NCBI RefSeq assembly: GCF_013248975.1
Contig: NZ_JABRWH010000001.1
Location: forward strand, 558,001 to 622,000
Direction of reading: 5' to 3'
Origin: Neobacillus endophyticus
GTDB taxonomy: Bacteria; Bacillota; Bacilli; Bacillales; Cytobacillaceae
Length of the DNA stretch: 64,000 nucleotides
Positions 49,237 through 57,848 of the stretch are shown here, one piece after another. The notes below the pieces were generated by a model, which saw only the letters and a program-made list of their open reading frames with translations, was not told the DNA's origin and made no database searches. Position numbers and translations under genes: made by a program. How positions within the stretch are numbered: position 1 is the stretch's first letter; the number at the start of each line of letters is the position of its first letter.

Positions 49237-50637
49237 ATGGCTGATGCAAAAAAACTTGGTTTGTTTTCGTTAATTGCCATTGTAATTGGATCAATGATCG
49301 GCGGCGGTGCCTTTAACCTCGCATCTGATATGGCTGCCGGAGCATCCCCAGGAGCCATCATTATTGGCTGGGTAATTACCGGTGTAGGGATGATTTCCCT
49401 TGCCTTTTGCTTTCAAAACTTAACCAATAAACGCCCTGATTTGGAAGGCGGAATCTTCAGTTATGCGCGGGCAGGGTTTGGCGATTATTGGGGCTTTAAC
49501 TCCGCATGGGGTTACTGGCTATCTGCATGGTTAGGCAATATCGCCTTTTTAACCCTGCTTTTCAGCGGTATTGGATATTTCTTCCCCATTTTTAATGGAG
49601 CAAATCTGGCTACGATCATTGGCGCTTCGGTTCTGCTTTGGTTACTGCATTTCTTAATTTTACGCGGTGTTCATTCTGCTGCGTTAGTCAACTTGGTCGT
49701 TACCATTGCAAAGCTTGTTCCAATCTTCCTATTTATCATTATTACCATCTTTGCGTTCAAATTCGGAACTTTTACACATGATTTCTGGGGGAAAAATGGC
49801 TTCAGCTTTACAGATGTTATGAGTCAAACAAAAAGTACTATGCTAGTCACCCTTTGGGTATTCATCGGAATTGAAGGTGCGGTCGTTCTTTCAAGCCGTG
49901 CTCAAAACATGAAGGATGTAGGAAAAGCAACTGTGATCGGTTTACTTTCAACCTTGATCATTTACGTCCTCATTTCCTTATTATCCTTTGGGATTATGTC
50001 ACAAGCCCATCTCGCCGGATTAAAGAGCCCCTCAATGGCTTATGTATTAAAGGATGCTGTCGGCCCATGGGGCGCTGCCGTTGTCAATTTAGGATTAATC
50101 ATTTCCCTTTTAGGTGCACTATTAGGTTGGACACTGCTTGCTGCTGAACTGCCATATATAGCAGCAAAAGATGGAATCCTGCCAAAAATGTTTGCTAAAG
50201 AAAACAAAAACAAAGCACCTGTTAATGCCTTAATCGTTACAAATGTTCTGGTACAAATTTTCTTATTAACATTATTAGTTTCTGATAAGCCATATAACTT
50301 TGCTTACTCTTTAGCCAGCTCAGCCATTTTAATTCCATATCTGTTCTCTGCATTGTTCCAATTAAAATACAGTATTCAACAGAAAGAAATCAAACAAATT
50401 GTGATTGGCGCCATCGCTTCCATTTATGGAGTTTGGCTGCTGTATGCTGCAGGCCTGAGTTATTTATTATTAACCGCTATTTTATACGCAATCGGTATTT
50501 TAGTCTTTAGAATCGCTCAAAAAGAACGTGGTGAAAAAACCTTTAAACAGCCATTCGAGCTTGTTTGGTCTATTATCTTTGATCTAATGGCCGTTATCGC
50601 AGTGATCATGCTGGTCATGGGGAAAATTTCATTCTAA
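49237..50637 (+). CDS. arcD: Arginine/ornithine antiporter ArcD2 (APC family)
   Basis: This second ArcD has 466 aa and is a close paralogue of the protein encoded at 45031; GSMIGGGAFNLASDMA corresponds to the GSQIGGGGFN motif there. It has about twelve membrane helices. It lies between arcB and arcC, where the antiporter usually sits in Bacillus arcABDC clusters. TTGAGGAGTGG precedes ATG. Different substrate preference of the two copies (for example arginine/ornithine versus citrulline or agmatine) is possible but not visible. Confidence 0.93.
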   Translation: MADAKKLGLFSLIAIVIGSMIGGGAFNLASDMAAGASPGAIIIGWVITGVGMISLAFCFQNLTNKRPDLEGGIFSYARAGFGDYWGFNSAWGYWLSAWLGNIAFLTLLFSGIGYFFPIFNGANLATIIGASVLLWLLHFLILRGVHSAALVNLVVTIAKLVPIFLFIIITIFAFKFGTFTHDFWGKNGFSFTDVMSQTKSTMLVTLWVFIGIEGAVVLSSRAQNMKDVGKATVIGLLSTLIIYVLISLLSFGIMSQAHLAGLKSPSMAYVLKDAVGPWGAAVVNLGLIISLLGALLGWTLLAAELPYIAAKDGILPKMFAKENKNKAPVNALIVTNVLVQIFLLTLLVSDKPYNFAYSLASSAILIPYLFSALFQLKYSIQQKEIKQIVIGAIASIYGVWLLYAAGLSYLLLTAILYAIGILVFRIAQKERGEKTFKQPFELVWSIIFDLMAVIAVIMLVMGKISF

Positions 50638-50668
50638 TCATTACTTCCAAGTATAGGAGGATTCACAT

Positions 50669-51628
50669 ATGTCTAAGAAAGTCGTCATCGCTTTAGGCGG
50701 AAACGCGATCCAAACAGGAGATGCCACTGCTACCGCCCAGCAGCTGGCACTTGAAAAAACAGCAAGACAACTTGTTGATTTTATTGAACAAGGAATTGAT
50801 ATTATTATTTCTCATGGAAATGGTCCTCAGGTCGGCAATATTTTACTTCAGCAGGCTGCCGCAGATTCGGTAAAAAACCCGGCGATGCCGCTTGATACTT
50901 GTGGCGCCATGAGCCAAGGGATGATTGGCTATTGGTTGCAAAATGCCATGGATAAAGCACTTAAAGAACGAGGAATAAATAAAAATGTTGTAACCGTCGT
51001 TACTAGGGTTGTCGTTGACAAGGATGATCCTGCATTCATTCATCCAACCAAACCGATTGGACCTTTCTACAGCGAAGATGAGGCAAAAAAAATAATGGAA
51101 GAAACGCAGGTTTGTTTTAATGAAGATGCCGGGCGCGGATGGAGACGGGTGGTGGCCTCTCCTAAACCAGTAAGCATTATGGAGCATTCCGTGATTAACA
51201 CACTTGTCGAACAAGGGAATATCGTGATTTCAACAGGCGGCGGGGGAATTCCTGTCATTAATACTGAGCATGTAATTACTGGAGTGGAAGCCGTTATTGA
51301 TAAAGACTTTGCTTCAGAAAAACTGGCTGAACTTGTTGATGCTGATGCATTAATTATTTTAACGGGCGTTGATCATGTCTACATTGAGTATAACAAACCA
51401 ACGCAAAAGAAGTTGGAAGAAGTCACGGTGGCAGAATTAAATAAATATATTGCAGCTGGCCACTTTGCAGCCGGCAGCATGCTTCCAAAAGTGGAAGCTG
51501 CCATAAAATTTGCCGAAACAAGTCCTGAACGAAAAACGATCATTACTTCTCTAGAACAAGCAGTCAACGCTTTAGGCGGTAAAGCAGGAACAGTTGTATC
51601 ATTGCATACTGCCCCAGTGTTGGTTTAA
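50669..51628 (+). CDS. arcC: Carbamate kinase ArcC
   Basis: ArcC, 319 aa, transfers phosphate from carbamoyl phosphate to ADP, the ATP-yielding step of the ADI pathway. Amino acid kinase features are ALGGNAIQ (8-15), [11 protein letters not shown] (about 50-60) and STGGGGIPV (about 190). It is last in the arcA-B-D-C run, 31 bp after arcD2, with AGGAGG before ATG and a strong terminator after. Confidence 0.97.
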   Translation: MSKKVVIALGGNAIQTGDATATAQQLALEKTARQLVDFIEQGIDIIISHGNGPQVGNILLQQAAADSVKNPAMPLDTCGAMSQGMIGYWLQNAMDKALKERGINKNVVTVVTRVVVDKDDPAFIHPTKPIGPFYSEDEAKKIMEETQVCFNEDAGRGWRRVVASPKPVSIMEHSVINTLVEQGNIVISTGGGGIPVINTEHVITGVEAVIDKDFASEKLAELVDADALIILTGVDHVYIEYNKPTQKKLEEVTVAELNKYIAAGHFAAGSMLPKVEAAIKFAETSPERKTIITSLEQAVNALGGKAGTVVSLHTAPVLV

Positions 51629-51636
51629 AAAGTTTC

Positions 51637-51664
51637 CCCCCATTGAATTGCTTATCAATGGGGG
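51637..51664 (+). terminator. Terminator of the arc gene run
   Basis: CCCCCATTGA, loop ATTGCTTA, TCAATGGGGG, then TTTTCC. Confidence 0.88.
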
Positions 51665-51890
51665 TTTTCCATTGTTTATACCGTTTATTCATTGTTAAAC
51701 TTTAATCCTTAAAGGACTTGCCCTTTAACCCTTCCATTTTTCTATTTATATGGATGAATATTTACCATCCAAGCAGTACAATGTAATGGTTATTACATAA
51801 CCTTTGTAGAATACTTACTTTAGTAGGAGTTATTTCGACTTAGAATAGAGTTATAGAGAATATTTTCTAAAAAGGAGGATGAACAGCTGA

Positions 51891-53246
51891 ATGAATAAGG
51901 ATCATTTAATTACCGAATTGCGCAATTTAGAAGCTGACTATCATCAAGCATTAATGGAGCTGGTTGCTATCCCCAGTGTCATCGATGAAACAGATTCTAA
52001 TGCAGGTGCCCCATTTGGAAAAAATATAAGTCTTGCCCTGAAAAAAACGGTGGAAATTTGTGAGAAGCTTGGGTTTCATACATACTTTGATCCGGAAGGC
52101 TATTATGGCTATGCCGAAATTGGTGAAGGCCCGGAAATGATCGGCGTCCTCGGGCATCTGGATATCGTACCCGCCGGAAAATTGGACGAATGGTTGACAC
52201 CGCCGTTCGTGGCAACGATTAAAGATGGTAACATGTACGGCAGAGGAACGCAGGATGACAAAGGTCCCACCCTGGCAGCCGTATTTGCTGTTAAAGCACT
52301 CATGAATCTTGGGGCAACTTTTCCAAAACGCGTTAGATTTATTTTCGGAACGGACGAAGAATCTCTGTGGCGCTGCATGAAGCGCTATTGCGAAATCGAA
52401 GAAATTCCAAGCTTAGGCTTTGCACCAGACTCCGTATTCCCATTAGTGTATGCCGAAAAAGGCTTATTGCAGCTGAACTTGGAAAGCACAAACGAAACTC
52501 CGCTCCGATTAACAGCAGGCAATGCCTTTAATGCGGTGCCTGACACCGCTAGTTACAACGGTGAAAAACAACAAGAACTAATCACTGCACTGGAAGAGTT
52601 GGGTTATTCCTATGAAAGGAATGAGGGCAGCGTTGTTGTAGTGGGAAGAGCAGTCCATGCTCAGGTTGCAGAGAAAGGAATCAATGCGATTACACGTCTG
52701 TTAATGGCATTGAAGCAAATCGGATATACTTCAAAAACAATAGATTTCATTCACGAAATCATTAAAGAAGATCCATATGCCTTGGAAATTTTTGGTGACT
52801 GCCAGGATGAAGCTTCTGGAAAATTGAAATTTAATATTGGAAAAGTAGAATTAAATGACGAGGTTGAACGCCTTTCCATTGATATCCGGTTTCCTGTAAC
52901 AGTTGCTAAGGAGATCATTGTTACAAAGTTAACCACTGCCGCTGCAGCTTATGGATTAACCTATAAAGAATATGATTATCTTAAATCTATTTATGTACCA
53001 AAAGATCATTTTTTAATTAAAACGTTAATGAAGGTCTATCAAGATGTGACGGGAGATCTGGAATCAGAACCCATTTCTTCGGGAGGAGCCACTTATGCCA
53101 GAGCAATGGATAACTTTGTATCGTTTGGCGCTATATTCCCAAATCAGATAAAAACTGAACATCAGCCAAATGAACACATTGAATTAGAAGAAATGTTCAA
53201 AGCGATGATCATATACGCTAATGCGATTTTCCAATTAACCCGATGA
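51891..53246 (+). CDS. M20-family dipeptidase (PepV/Sapep-like)
   Basis: This M20 zinc peptidase has 451 aa. Metal ligands and catalytic residues are in GHLDIVPAG (His and Asp, about 85-93), GRGTQDDKGP (Asp about 119) and FGTDEESLW (Glu pair about 150-156). NAVPDTAS is a conserved lid-domain segment. It resembles PepV and Sapep, which cleave dipeptides. Being next to the arc genes it could supply arginine from peptides, which is inference. AAGGAGG precedes ATG; it has its own transcription unit after the arcC terminator. Confidence 0.9.
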   Translation: MNKDHLITELRNLEADYHQALMELVAIPSVIDETDSNAGAPFGKNISLALKKTVEICEKLGFHTYFDPEGYYGYAEIGEGPEMIGVLGHLDIVPAGKLDEWLTPPFVATIKDGNMYGRGTQDDKGPTLAAVFAVKALMNLGATFPKRVRFIFGTDEESLWRCMKRYCEIEEIPSLGFAPDSVFPLVYAEKGLLQLNLESTNETPLRLTAGNAFNAVPDTASYNGEKQQELITALEELGYSYERNEGSVVVVGRAVHAQVAEKGINAITRLLMALKQIGYTSKTIDFIHEIIKEDPYALEIFGDCQDEASGKLKFNIGKVELNDEVERLSIDIRFPVTVAKEIIVTKLTTAAAAYGLTYKEYDYLKSIYVPKDHFLIKTLMKVYQDVTGDLESEPISSGGATYARAMDNFVSFGAIFPNQIKTEHQPNEHIELEEMFKAMIIYANAIFQLTR

Positions 53247-53282
53247 TTTGTATCTGGGAATACTTCGAGTGCGGGCGGGCTG

Positions 53283-53390
53283 TTTTTTCCGCCAACTGGT
53301 GGTGGAATTCCGCCATCTTTTGTATTTTCCCGCCAAACTTAAGTTTTTTCCGCTGACATGACACATTTTTCCGCCCAACTTAAGTTGGAG
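53283..53390. repeat. Cluster of TTTTCCGCC / AACTTAAGTT units
   Basis: Three imperfect units of the form TTTTTTCCGCCAACT, TTTTCCCGCCAAACTTAAG and TTTTTCCGCCCAACTTAAG occur within about 108 bp between the dipeptidase and CotF-like genes. AACTTAAGTT is palindromic. No gene or terminator was recognised in this gap. Confidence 0.6.
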
Positions 53391-53466
53391 TATCATGAAT
53401 AACTCTTATCTCTTGATAAATAATAAATATGGCTGTGTCCAATTATGATGAAGGAGGAGATTTGTT

Positions 53467-54141
53467 ATGATGCAAAATCAACAAGGGCAACAGGGACAAA
53501 TGCATCAAAATATGCATACAGGGGCTATTCCCCAACAATTAAATCATGGAGGCCATGAAGTTTTTGACCTTCATGAAGTATTATCAAGTACCGTTGGCAC
53601 AATGAATCAATATTTGATGTTACGCCAGCATGTAAAAGATCAAGAATTACTCAATATTTTGGACCGTCAATATCAATTCATGCAGCAAGAATATAATACC
53701 ACTGTTGATTGTTTTAGATCAGGTCAAGATCCTGCACAATCAACGCAAAGCTACAAGATGACTCAGGATAATGACTTCGTATACGGATTAAAACCGACCC
53801 AACCTAAAAAGCCTTGGCAATCTCTTTCGGAAATTTCTGACGAGTTTATTTCTAGCTGTATGCTAGCATCCTGTAAATCAGGCGCATCACACAAAACAAT
53901 GGCTGCCCTTGAAACCACGAACCCAGTTGTTCGCCGTGTACTTGCCGATTCTGTTCCAAATTGTATTGAAATGGCCTACGAGCTGTCCATTTACCAAAAT
54001 AAAAACCATTACTATCAAGTACCGCAGCTTTCACAACAGGATATGAATCAGTTGCTGAACGCTTTTGCACCTGCCCAAGGCACACCGCAAAACATGAATA
54101 ATATGGGCGCAAACACAGCAATGAACAATATTAGACATTAA
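53467..54141 (+). CDS. CotF-family spore coat protein
   Basis: This CotF-like coat protein has 224 aa. A Gln/His/Met-rich N-terminus (about 1-35) is followed by two four-helix-bundle-like segments; DLHEVLSSTVGTMNQYLML and ISSCMLASCKSGASHKTMA are typical of Coat_F domains. The C-terminus is Asn/Met-rich. It should be made in the mother cell under sigma-E or sigma-K, but no such promoter was confirmed. AAGGAGGAG precedes ATG. Confidence 0.88.
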   Translation: MMQNQQGQQGQMHQNMHTGAIPQQLNHGGHEVFDLHEVLSSTVGTMNQYLMLRQHVKDQELLNILDRQYQFMQQEYNTTVDCFRSGQDPAQSTQSYKMTQDNDFVYGLKPTQPKKPWQSLSEISDEFISSCMLASCKSGASHKTMAALETTNPVVRRVLADSVPNCIEMAYELSIYQNKNHYYQVPQLSQQDMNQLLNAFAPAQGTPQNMNNMGANTAMNNIRH

Positions 54142-54228
54142 TAAAGAAAACTCGCCGACTGGCGAGCCCGGCAGGGCGAAGACAGAGGCGTAGTTATGCC
54201 AGATAGGAAAGTTGCTTTCCTATCCGCT
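54141..54228 (+). repeat. Structured intergenic repeat, copy C
   Basis: It starts at the cotF-like stop with AAACTCGCCGACTGGCGAGC (perfect CTCGCC/GGCGAG hairpin), then CCCGGCAGGGCGAAGACAG, AGGCGTAGTT and the TAGGAAAG...CTTTCCTA hairpin. Its right end (CCGCT) abuts the A-tract of the next terminator. Confidence 0.8.
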
Positions 54229-54273
54229 AAAAAAATGCTATCCTCATCATCCAGTTGAGGATAGCATTTTTTT
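54229..54273 (+). terminator. Terminator of the CotF-like gene
   Basis: An 18-bp perfect stem, AAAAAAATGCTATCCTCA with TGAGGATAGCATTTTTTT, around a 9-nt loop. T-tracts on both strands make it bidirectional, but its right side would also serve the convergent transpeptidase gene. Confidence 0.92.
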
Positions 54274-54277
54274 ACTT

Positions 54278-54303
54278 GCTGTTGATATCCGTTCCAATCA
54301 ACA
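54278..54303. repeat. Internally deleted 26-bp derivative of the MITE-like repeat
   Basis: GCTGTTGATATCCG joins directly to GTTCCAATCAACA, i.e. the left end and right end of the 15235-15426 element with the middle missing. Confidence 0.6.
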
Positions 54304-54320
54304 ATTTGCTTTAACGTAGT

Positions 54321-55769
54321 CTAATAAATAATAACTGGCTCGTAAGTGCTCAGATTGTTATACACTTCTTTCATTATACTTGGCGGTGTGTTCACACAGC
54401 CGCCGGATCCTGCATGAATGTAAGCTGTACTGGACCAGTTGGTTCTCCAGCTCGCATCATGGAATCCTTCCCCATCATTTGTAAAAGGTGCCCAGTAATT
54501 AACAGGAACTCGATAGTGCACCATTCCATATTCACTACCTACAAGTATGGAAGGAGATTTTTTATATAATATATACCATACCCCTGGATGTGTATCTTGA
54601 TTGACATCTGCTCTGCCAGTAACTACATTTGTGGTGAGCACCATCTGGCCATTTCTGTAAAGCCATATCCGTTGTTCATTAATAGACACTTCGGCGTAGG
54701 TATTCCCAATACCATTATTCATTGTGGTTTTATAGCCTATGGCTTCATTATCCCATCCATTCCCATAAATATTGGAAGCCACAACTGAATTTTGTCCTTT
54801 TTCAAGTGCGTCCAGAATCCGTTTACTTTCTTTATTCACATCAAGTGCCCAGCCATATGTTTGGCCTTTCACCGATATAATTGCCCCTGAATGGGTCTTG
54901 AACTGAAAGTTTTTATTTAATGTTGATTGAGAAGCATTGATTTTAGCCATTTCATTTTTTATTTCGCCAGGATCAATTGAAATTTGACCGTCTTTTGAAA
55001 GGGTAGCATTTTTAATTAAATCACTCCCTTTTAAAGCATAGGCTTTGTCTTGTACCGTATAATTAACGGTTCTTTGGAGGATATCCGACAGCGCTTTCTG
55101 TTTCTGTTTGATGATCGCACTGTTTTCTTTAATCGGCTGTATGTATACAGGATTTAGCTGGATGACGCTCCGATATTCATGGTTTTGATATTGCTGAAGT
55201 AACTTTTCAATATCATATTGTTTGCCATTGATGCTTTTAGAAACTACGATTGCTCCCTGCTCCACTCGGACATCTGCATCCACCGGGGCTTTAAGGTTCT
55301 TATTCATGGCGATGAGTTTATTCTTTACAAGATCTTTCAATGTTTGGCTTCGATACTGATCCACCGCTTTTGGCAATAAGATATAATTTTTTGCTTTGGA
55401 TGTAGGAAAAATGGTCTGCTGGCTTTTTAATACTTTTTGCACACCAGGCAAGTCTTCGTTCGTAAAGCCCATCTTTGTATCATTTCCATCGATTATTCGC
55501 TCTTGGCCTACATAGACTTCATTTTTAAGTACCGTTGCTCCTAATTTTTTTATGGCTTTGTCAGCCGTCAGTCCGCCGACATTAATACCATTAATGGAGA
55601 TTTGAGCATTAAACCTCGTCGCCTGATAATAATAGAGCCCCCCGAATACGATAACAGCTATTATCACAATAGCTCCTATGCCCATTTTCCAATTTAAAAA
55701 ACTGCTTGGCCTGTTGTTCGCCTTTTTCCTTGTCACTTCTTGGACTGCTTCCTGTGTTGCATGTTCCAA
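54321..55769 (-). CDS. Membrane-anchored L,D-transpeptidase (YkuD) with PG-binding-4 domain
   Basis: This L,D-transpeptidase cross-links or remodels peptidoglycan. It has about 482 aa from the chosen start: one N-terminal membrane anchor near residues 33-52, an extracytoplasmic region with two VanW-linked PG_binding_4-type repeats, and a C-terminal YkuD domain. The catalytic signature is HAGSGGCVN with H452 and C458. The open frame reaches 55820, but TTG at 55769 (LEHATQEA) follows GGAGGG at 7 nt and is preferred; the upstream part looks non-coding. Confidence 0.88.
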   Translation of the reverse strand: MEHATQEAVQEVTRKKANNRPSSFLNWKMGIGAIVIIAVIVFGGLYYYQATRFNAQISINGINVGGLTADKAIKKLGATVLKNEVYVGQERIIDGNDTKMGFTNEDLPGVQKVLKSQQTIFPTSKAKNYILLPKAVDQYRSQTLKDLVKNKLIAMNKNLKAPVDADVRVEQGAIVVSKSINGKQYDIEKLLQQYQNHEYRSVIQLNPVYIQPIKENSAIIKQKQKALSDILQRTVNYTVQDKAYALKGSDLIKNATLSKDGQISIDPGEIKNEMAKINASQSTLNKNFQFKTHSGAIISVKGQTYGWALDVNKESKRILDALEKGQNSVVASNIYGNGWDNEAIGYKTTMNNGIGNTYAEVSINEQRIWLYRNGQMVLTTNVVTGRADVNQDTHPGVWYILYKKSPSILVGSEYGMVHYRVPVNYWAPFTNDGEGFHDASWRTNWSSTAYIHAGSGGCVNTPPSIMKEVYNNLSTYEPVIIY

Positions 55770-55959
55770 AACCGTTCCCTCCGTTCTTCTGAGCACCCAG
55801 ACAGCAATCATGACCAACATATGTCTGTGGTTTTGGGTCTTTATTTATATCATGGTCAGTATTCACTATTATAGTAGAAGAGGCTGCGAGGAATTTGTCA
55901 TAATTTGTATATAAAAATATTAAAAATATGATTAGAATTGTTAGAAGCGTAAATGAAAA

Positions 55960-55992
55960 AAAGCATGCAGATTATGTTTGCCTGCATGCTTT
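55960..55992 (-). terminator. Terminator of the second polysaccharide deacetylase gene
   Basis: The minus strand has AAAGCATGCAG, an 11-nt loop, CTGCATGCTTT, then TTTTCATTT. Confidence 0.87.
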
Positions 55993-56002
55993 ACGTTCAT
56001 TA

Positions 56003-57271
56003 TTAACTTACTAAATATTTGAACAGTGTAAGTGAGATCTTAGGTGTGATGATGAAGCGCGGGATTAAATATGGATTCACGCCCATTTTTGCATACCCTT
56101 CTGTTGTTGTAAATGCACTTTTAAACCCAAGCTCTTTTAAAATCTGAATGGCTCGTGAATTGTATTGTCCGAATGGATAGGCAAAAGACTGGGCATGGAC
56201 TATTTTTTGACTTAGGGCAATATCTGATTTGACAATATTGTATGGCAAAGCAACTACATCAGATGTTTTATTTTTATAATAACTATGAAGATTGTTCGTA
56301 TGACTTTGGAATTCAAAAATGTCTTTCATTTGATCCATTTCCGGATAAGAAAGAGTATCTACTTTGTTTGGATTCCAAGCGTAAGGAGTTTTGGCAATTC
56401 TTTCAGTTATCATAAATTCAGTAGCTTTTAAGTTATATTTTTTCAAAATCGGATAGGCATAGCGATAAACAGACTGTAGCCCATCATCAAATGTTATTAA
56501 TACAGTATTTTCAGGTAAAATTATTTTCCCATTTAAATAATTTTCTAAATCTCCTGTCGTAATGGGGGTAAAATTTTTATTGTGCAGGTAACCCATTTGC
56601 TGATCAAATGTCTCTGGAGTGATGGTGGTACCCGAAGTTCTAAATAATTTGTTCTCCCTGTTCTCCAAGAAATGGTGATAGGTTAAAACTGGGATACCGT
56701 AATCCAACTTCACACCCGTACGTTTAACATAGCCAATTTTCCCTGCAATATCAAACATTAACCAATTTTTATCAAAATCCAACATCGGATAACGTTCTTT
56801 TTTTAATAAAGAGGCTATTGGAACCTCATGTCCTCTGTAATTACTGTAGATCGGGGTATTATCTAGGGTATTGTAGTATTTTACAATCGGATTTTTTATT
56901 TGATCATCATCTGAATGTTGCCCTTTTGTTGATAAAACCACATCGTTTTTGGAAATAATACCGTCATTATTACCAATCCTTACTACAACCCATTTATGAT
57001 CATAATCTTCTTTTGAATTAATTTCCTGACCATTTGAAAGTGTTGCAACCGCCATTAATTTTCCATCTAAAGATTCATAGATGGGAACATTATTTTTATT
57101 GGTCATATAATATCTTTGTATGTTTGCGTTTAAGTTTTTAACCACAATCGCTTTAGGTTTCTTGTTTTTTAAGGAACGAATATGGTTATATTTCTGGAAT
57201 TCTATGCACCCGAATACCACTAATCCGATTAAAATAATGGCAGAGATGAGTAATACTACTTTTCTTTTCAT
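56003..57271 (-). CDS. Polysaccharide deacetylase with SH3-like repeats
   Basis: This 422-aa exported protein has one anchor helix (about 5-21), two SH3-like repeats with wall-binding character (about 55-115 and 130-190), then a NodB deacetylase domain. Motifs are TYHHF (197-201), TFDDG (260-264), SHTNNLH (323-329) and YPFG (365-368). The general reaction is glycan N- or O-deacetylation at the cell surface; the substrate is unknown. It is the second deacetylase in the window and is not closely similar to the first. Confidence 0.88.
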   Translation of the reverse strand: MKRKVVLLISAIILIGLVVFGCIEFQKYNHIRSLKNKKPKAIVVKNLNANIQRYYMTNKNNVPIYESLDGKLMAVATLSNGQEINSKEDYDHKWVVVRIGNNDGIISKNDVVLSTKGQHSDDDQIKNPIVKYYNTLDNTPIYSNYRGHEVPIASLLKKERYPMLDFDKNWLMFDIAGKIGYVKRTGVKLDYGIPVLTYHHFLENRENKLFRTSGTTITPETFDQQMGYLHNKNFTPITTGDLENYLNGKIILPENTVLITFDDGLQSVYRYAYPILKKYNLKATEFMITERIAKTPYAWNPNKVDTLSYPEMDQMKDIFEFQSHTNNLHSYYKNKTSDVVALPYNIVKSDIALSQKIVHAQSFAYPFGQYNSRAIQILKELGFKSAFTTTEGYAKMGVNPYLIPRFIITPKISLTLFKYLVS

Positions 57272-57436
57272 ATGTGTTCACCTAAAGTTTTATAGATTTA
57301 TAGTTTTTAAGTATAACTTAAGATAAGTAGTTTATACTAGAGAATTTCCATTAAAAATGAATTAATTATTTCTCATTTCAAATATATTTTAATAGATCGA
57401 TTTCTTAATCATTTCTTCATAAATCATTAATCGAGT

Positions 57437-57452
57437 ATGTCGAAATCGACAT
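57437..57452. promoter_or_regulatory. Perfect palindrome containing 0A-box-like TGTCGAA
   Basis: ATGTCGAAATCGACAT is a perfect 16-bp palindrome; TGTCGAA matches the Spo0A box core. It lies in a gene-free stretch (57272-57500) next to a gene fossil, so regulation of a functional gene is doubtful. Confidence 0.3.
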
Positions 57453-57500
57453 TGAACATTTCTGATTTTGTTATTTTTTTATATTTTTGTATAAAAAAGG

Positions 57501-57696
57501 ATGAACTTTACCTACATGGCCGTCATTGTATGCCATGTGGTTGAAAATATTGGAATGGATATTGGCATTCTTCCTATAACGGGTATACCTTGCCTTTTGT
57601 AAGTTATGGGGGAGCTCATTAATGAGCAACATGTTAGCGATGGGATTAATTCTAAATATAAGCTATCGGTCACAGCATTACATGTTTGGGAACTAG
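57501..57696 (+). pseudogene. Decayed C-terminal fragment of a RodA/FtsW-family gene
   Basis: Conceptual plus-strand translation gives VENIGMDIGILPITGIPCLL, then a stop. In the next frame it gives YGG-equivalent LWGSSLMSNMLAMGLILNIS and ends in HYMFGN. This matches the C-terminus of the RodA-like protein at 22770 (NIGMTIGVLPITGIP...YGGSSLMGNMMGLGLIFSI). There is no start, no 5' part and a frameshift. It is a fossil of about 65 codons. Confidence 0.85.
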
Positions 57697-57848
57697 AATT
57701 GTTAAAAACTATATCCAGTATCTTATTTGCAAAAAAAATGAGCTGACCAAAAGCTAATGGAATGACGGCTTTTTGAGTCAGCTCTTTCATTTTCACTTTT
57801 TTCCCCTTTAAAAATTTCTACTACAAAACTGAGATGTAATGGTTGATT

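Noticed and set aside
52548-52560. GGTGCCTGACACC inside the dipeptidase gene, identical to the end of the 22380 palindrome
   Set aside because: It encodes the conserved NAVPDTA segment of the M20 family in frame, so the match is most simply due to protein conservation rather than an inserted repeat.
55609-55866. 85-aa frame overlapping the start of the L,D-transpeptidase gene, considered as a frameshifted N-terminus
   Set aside because: The transpeptidase has its own TTG start with a good site and an intact membrane anchor, so no frameshift is needed.
57512-57796. 94-aa minus-strand open frame downstream of copA
   Set aside because: It is antisense to the RodA fossil, has no ribosome site and shows no recognisable protein features.
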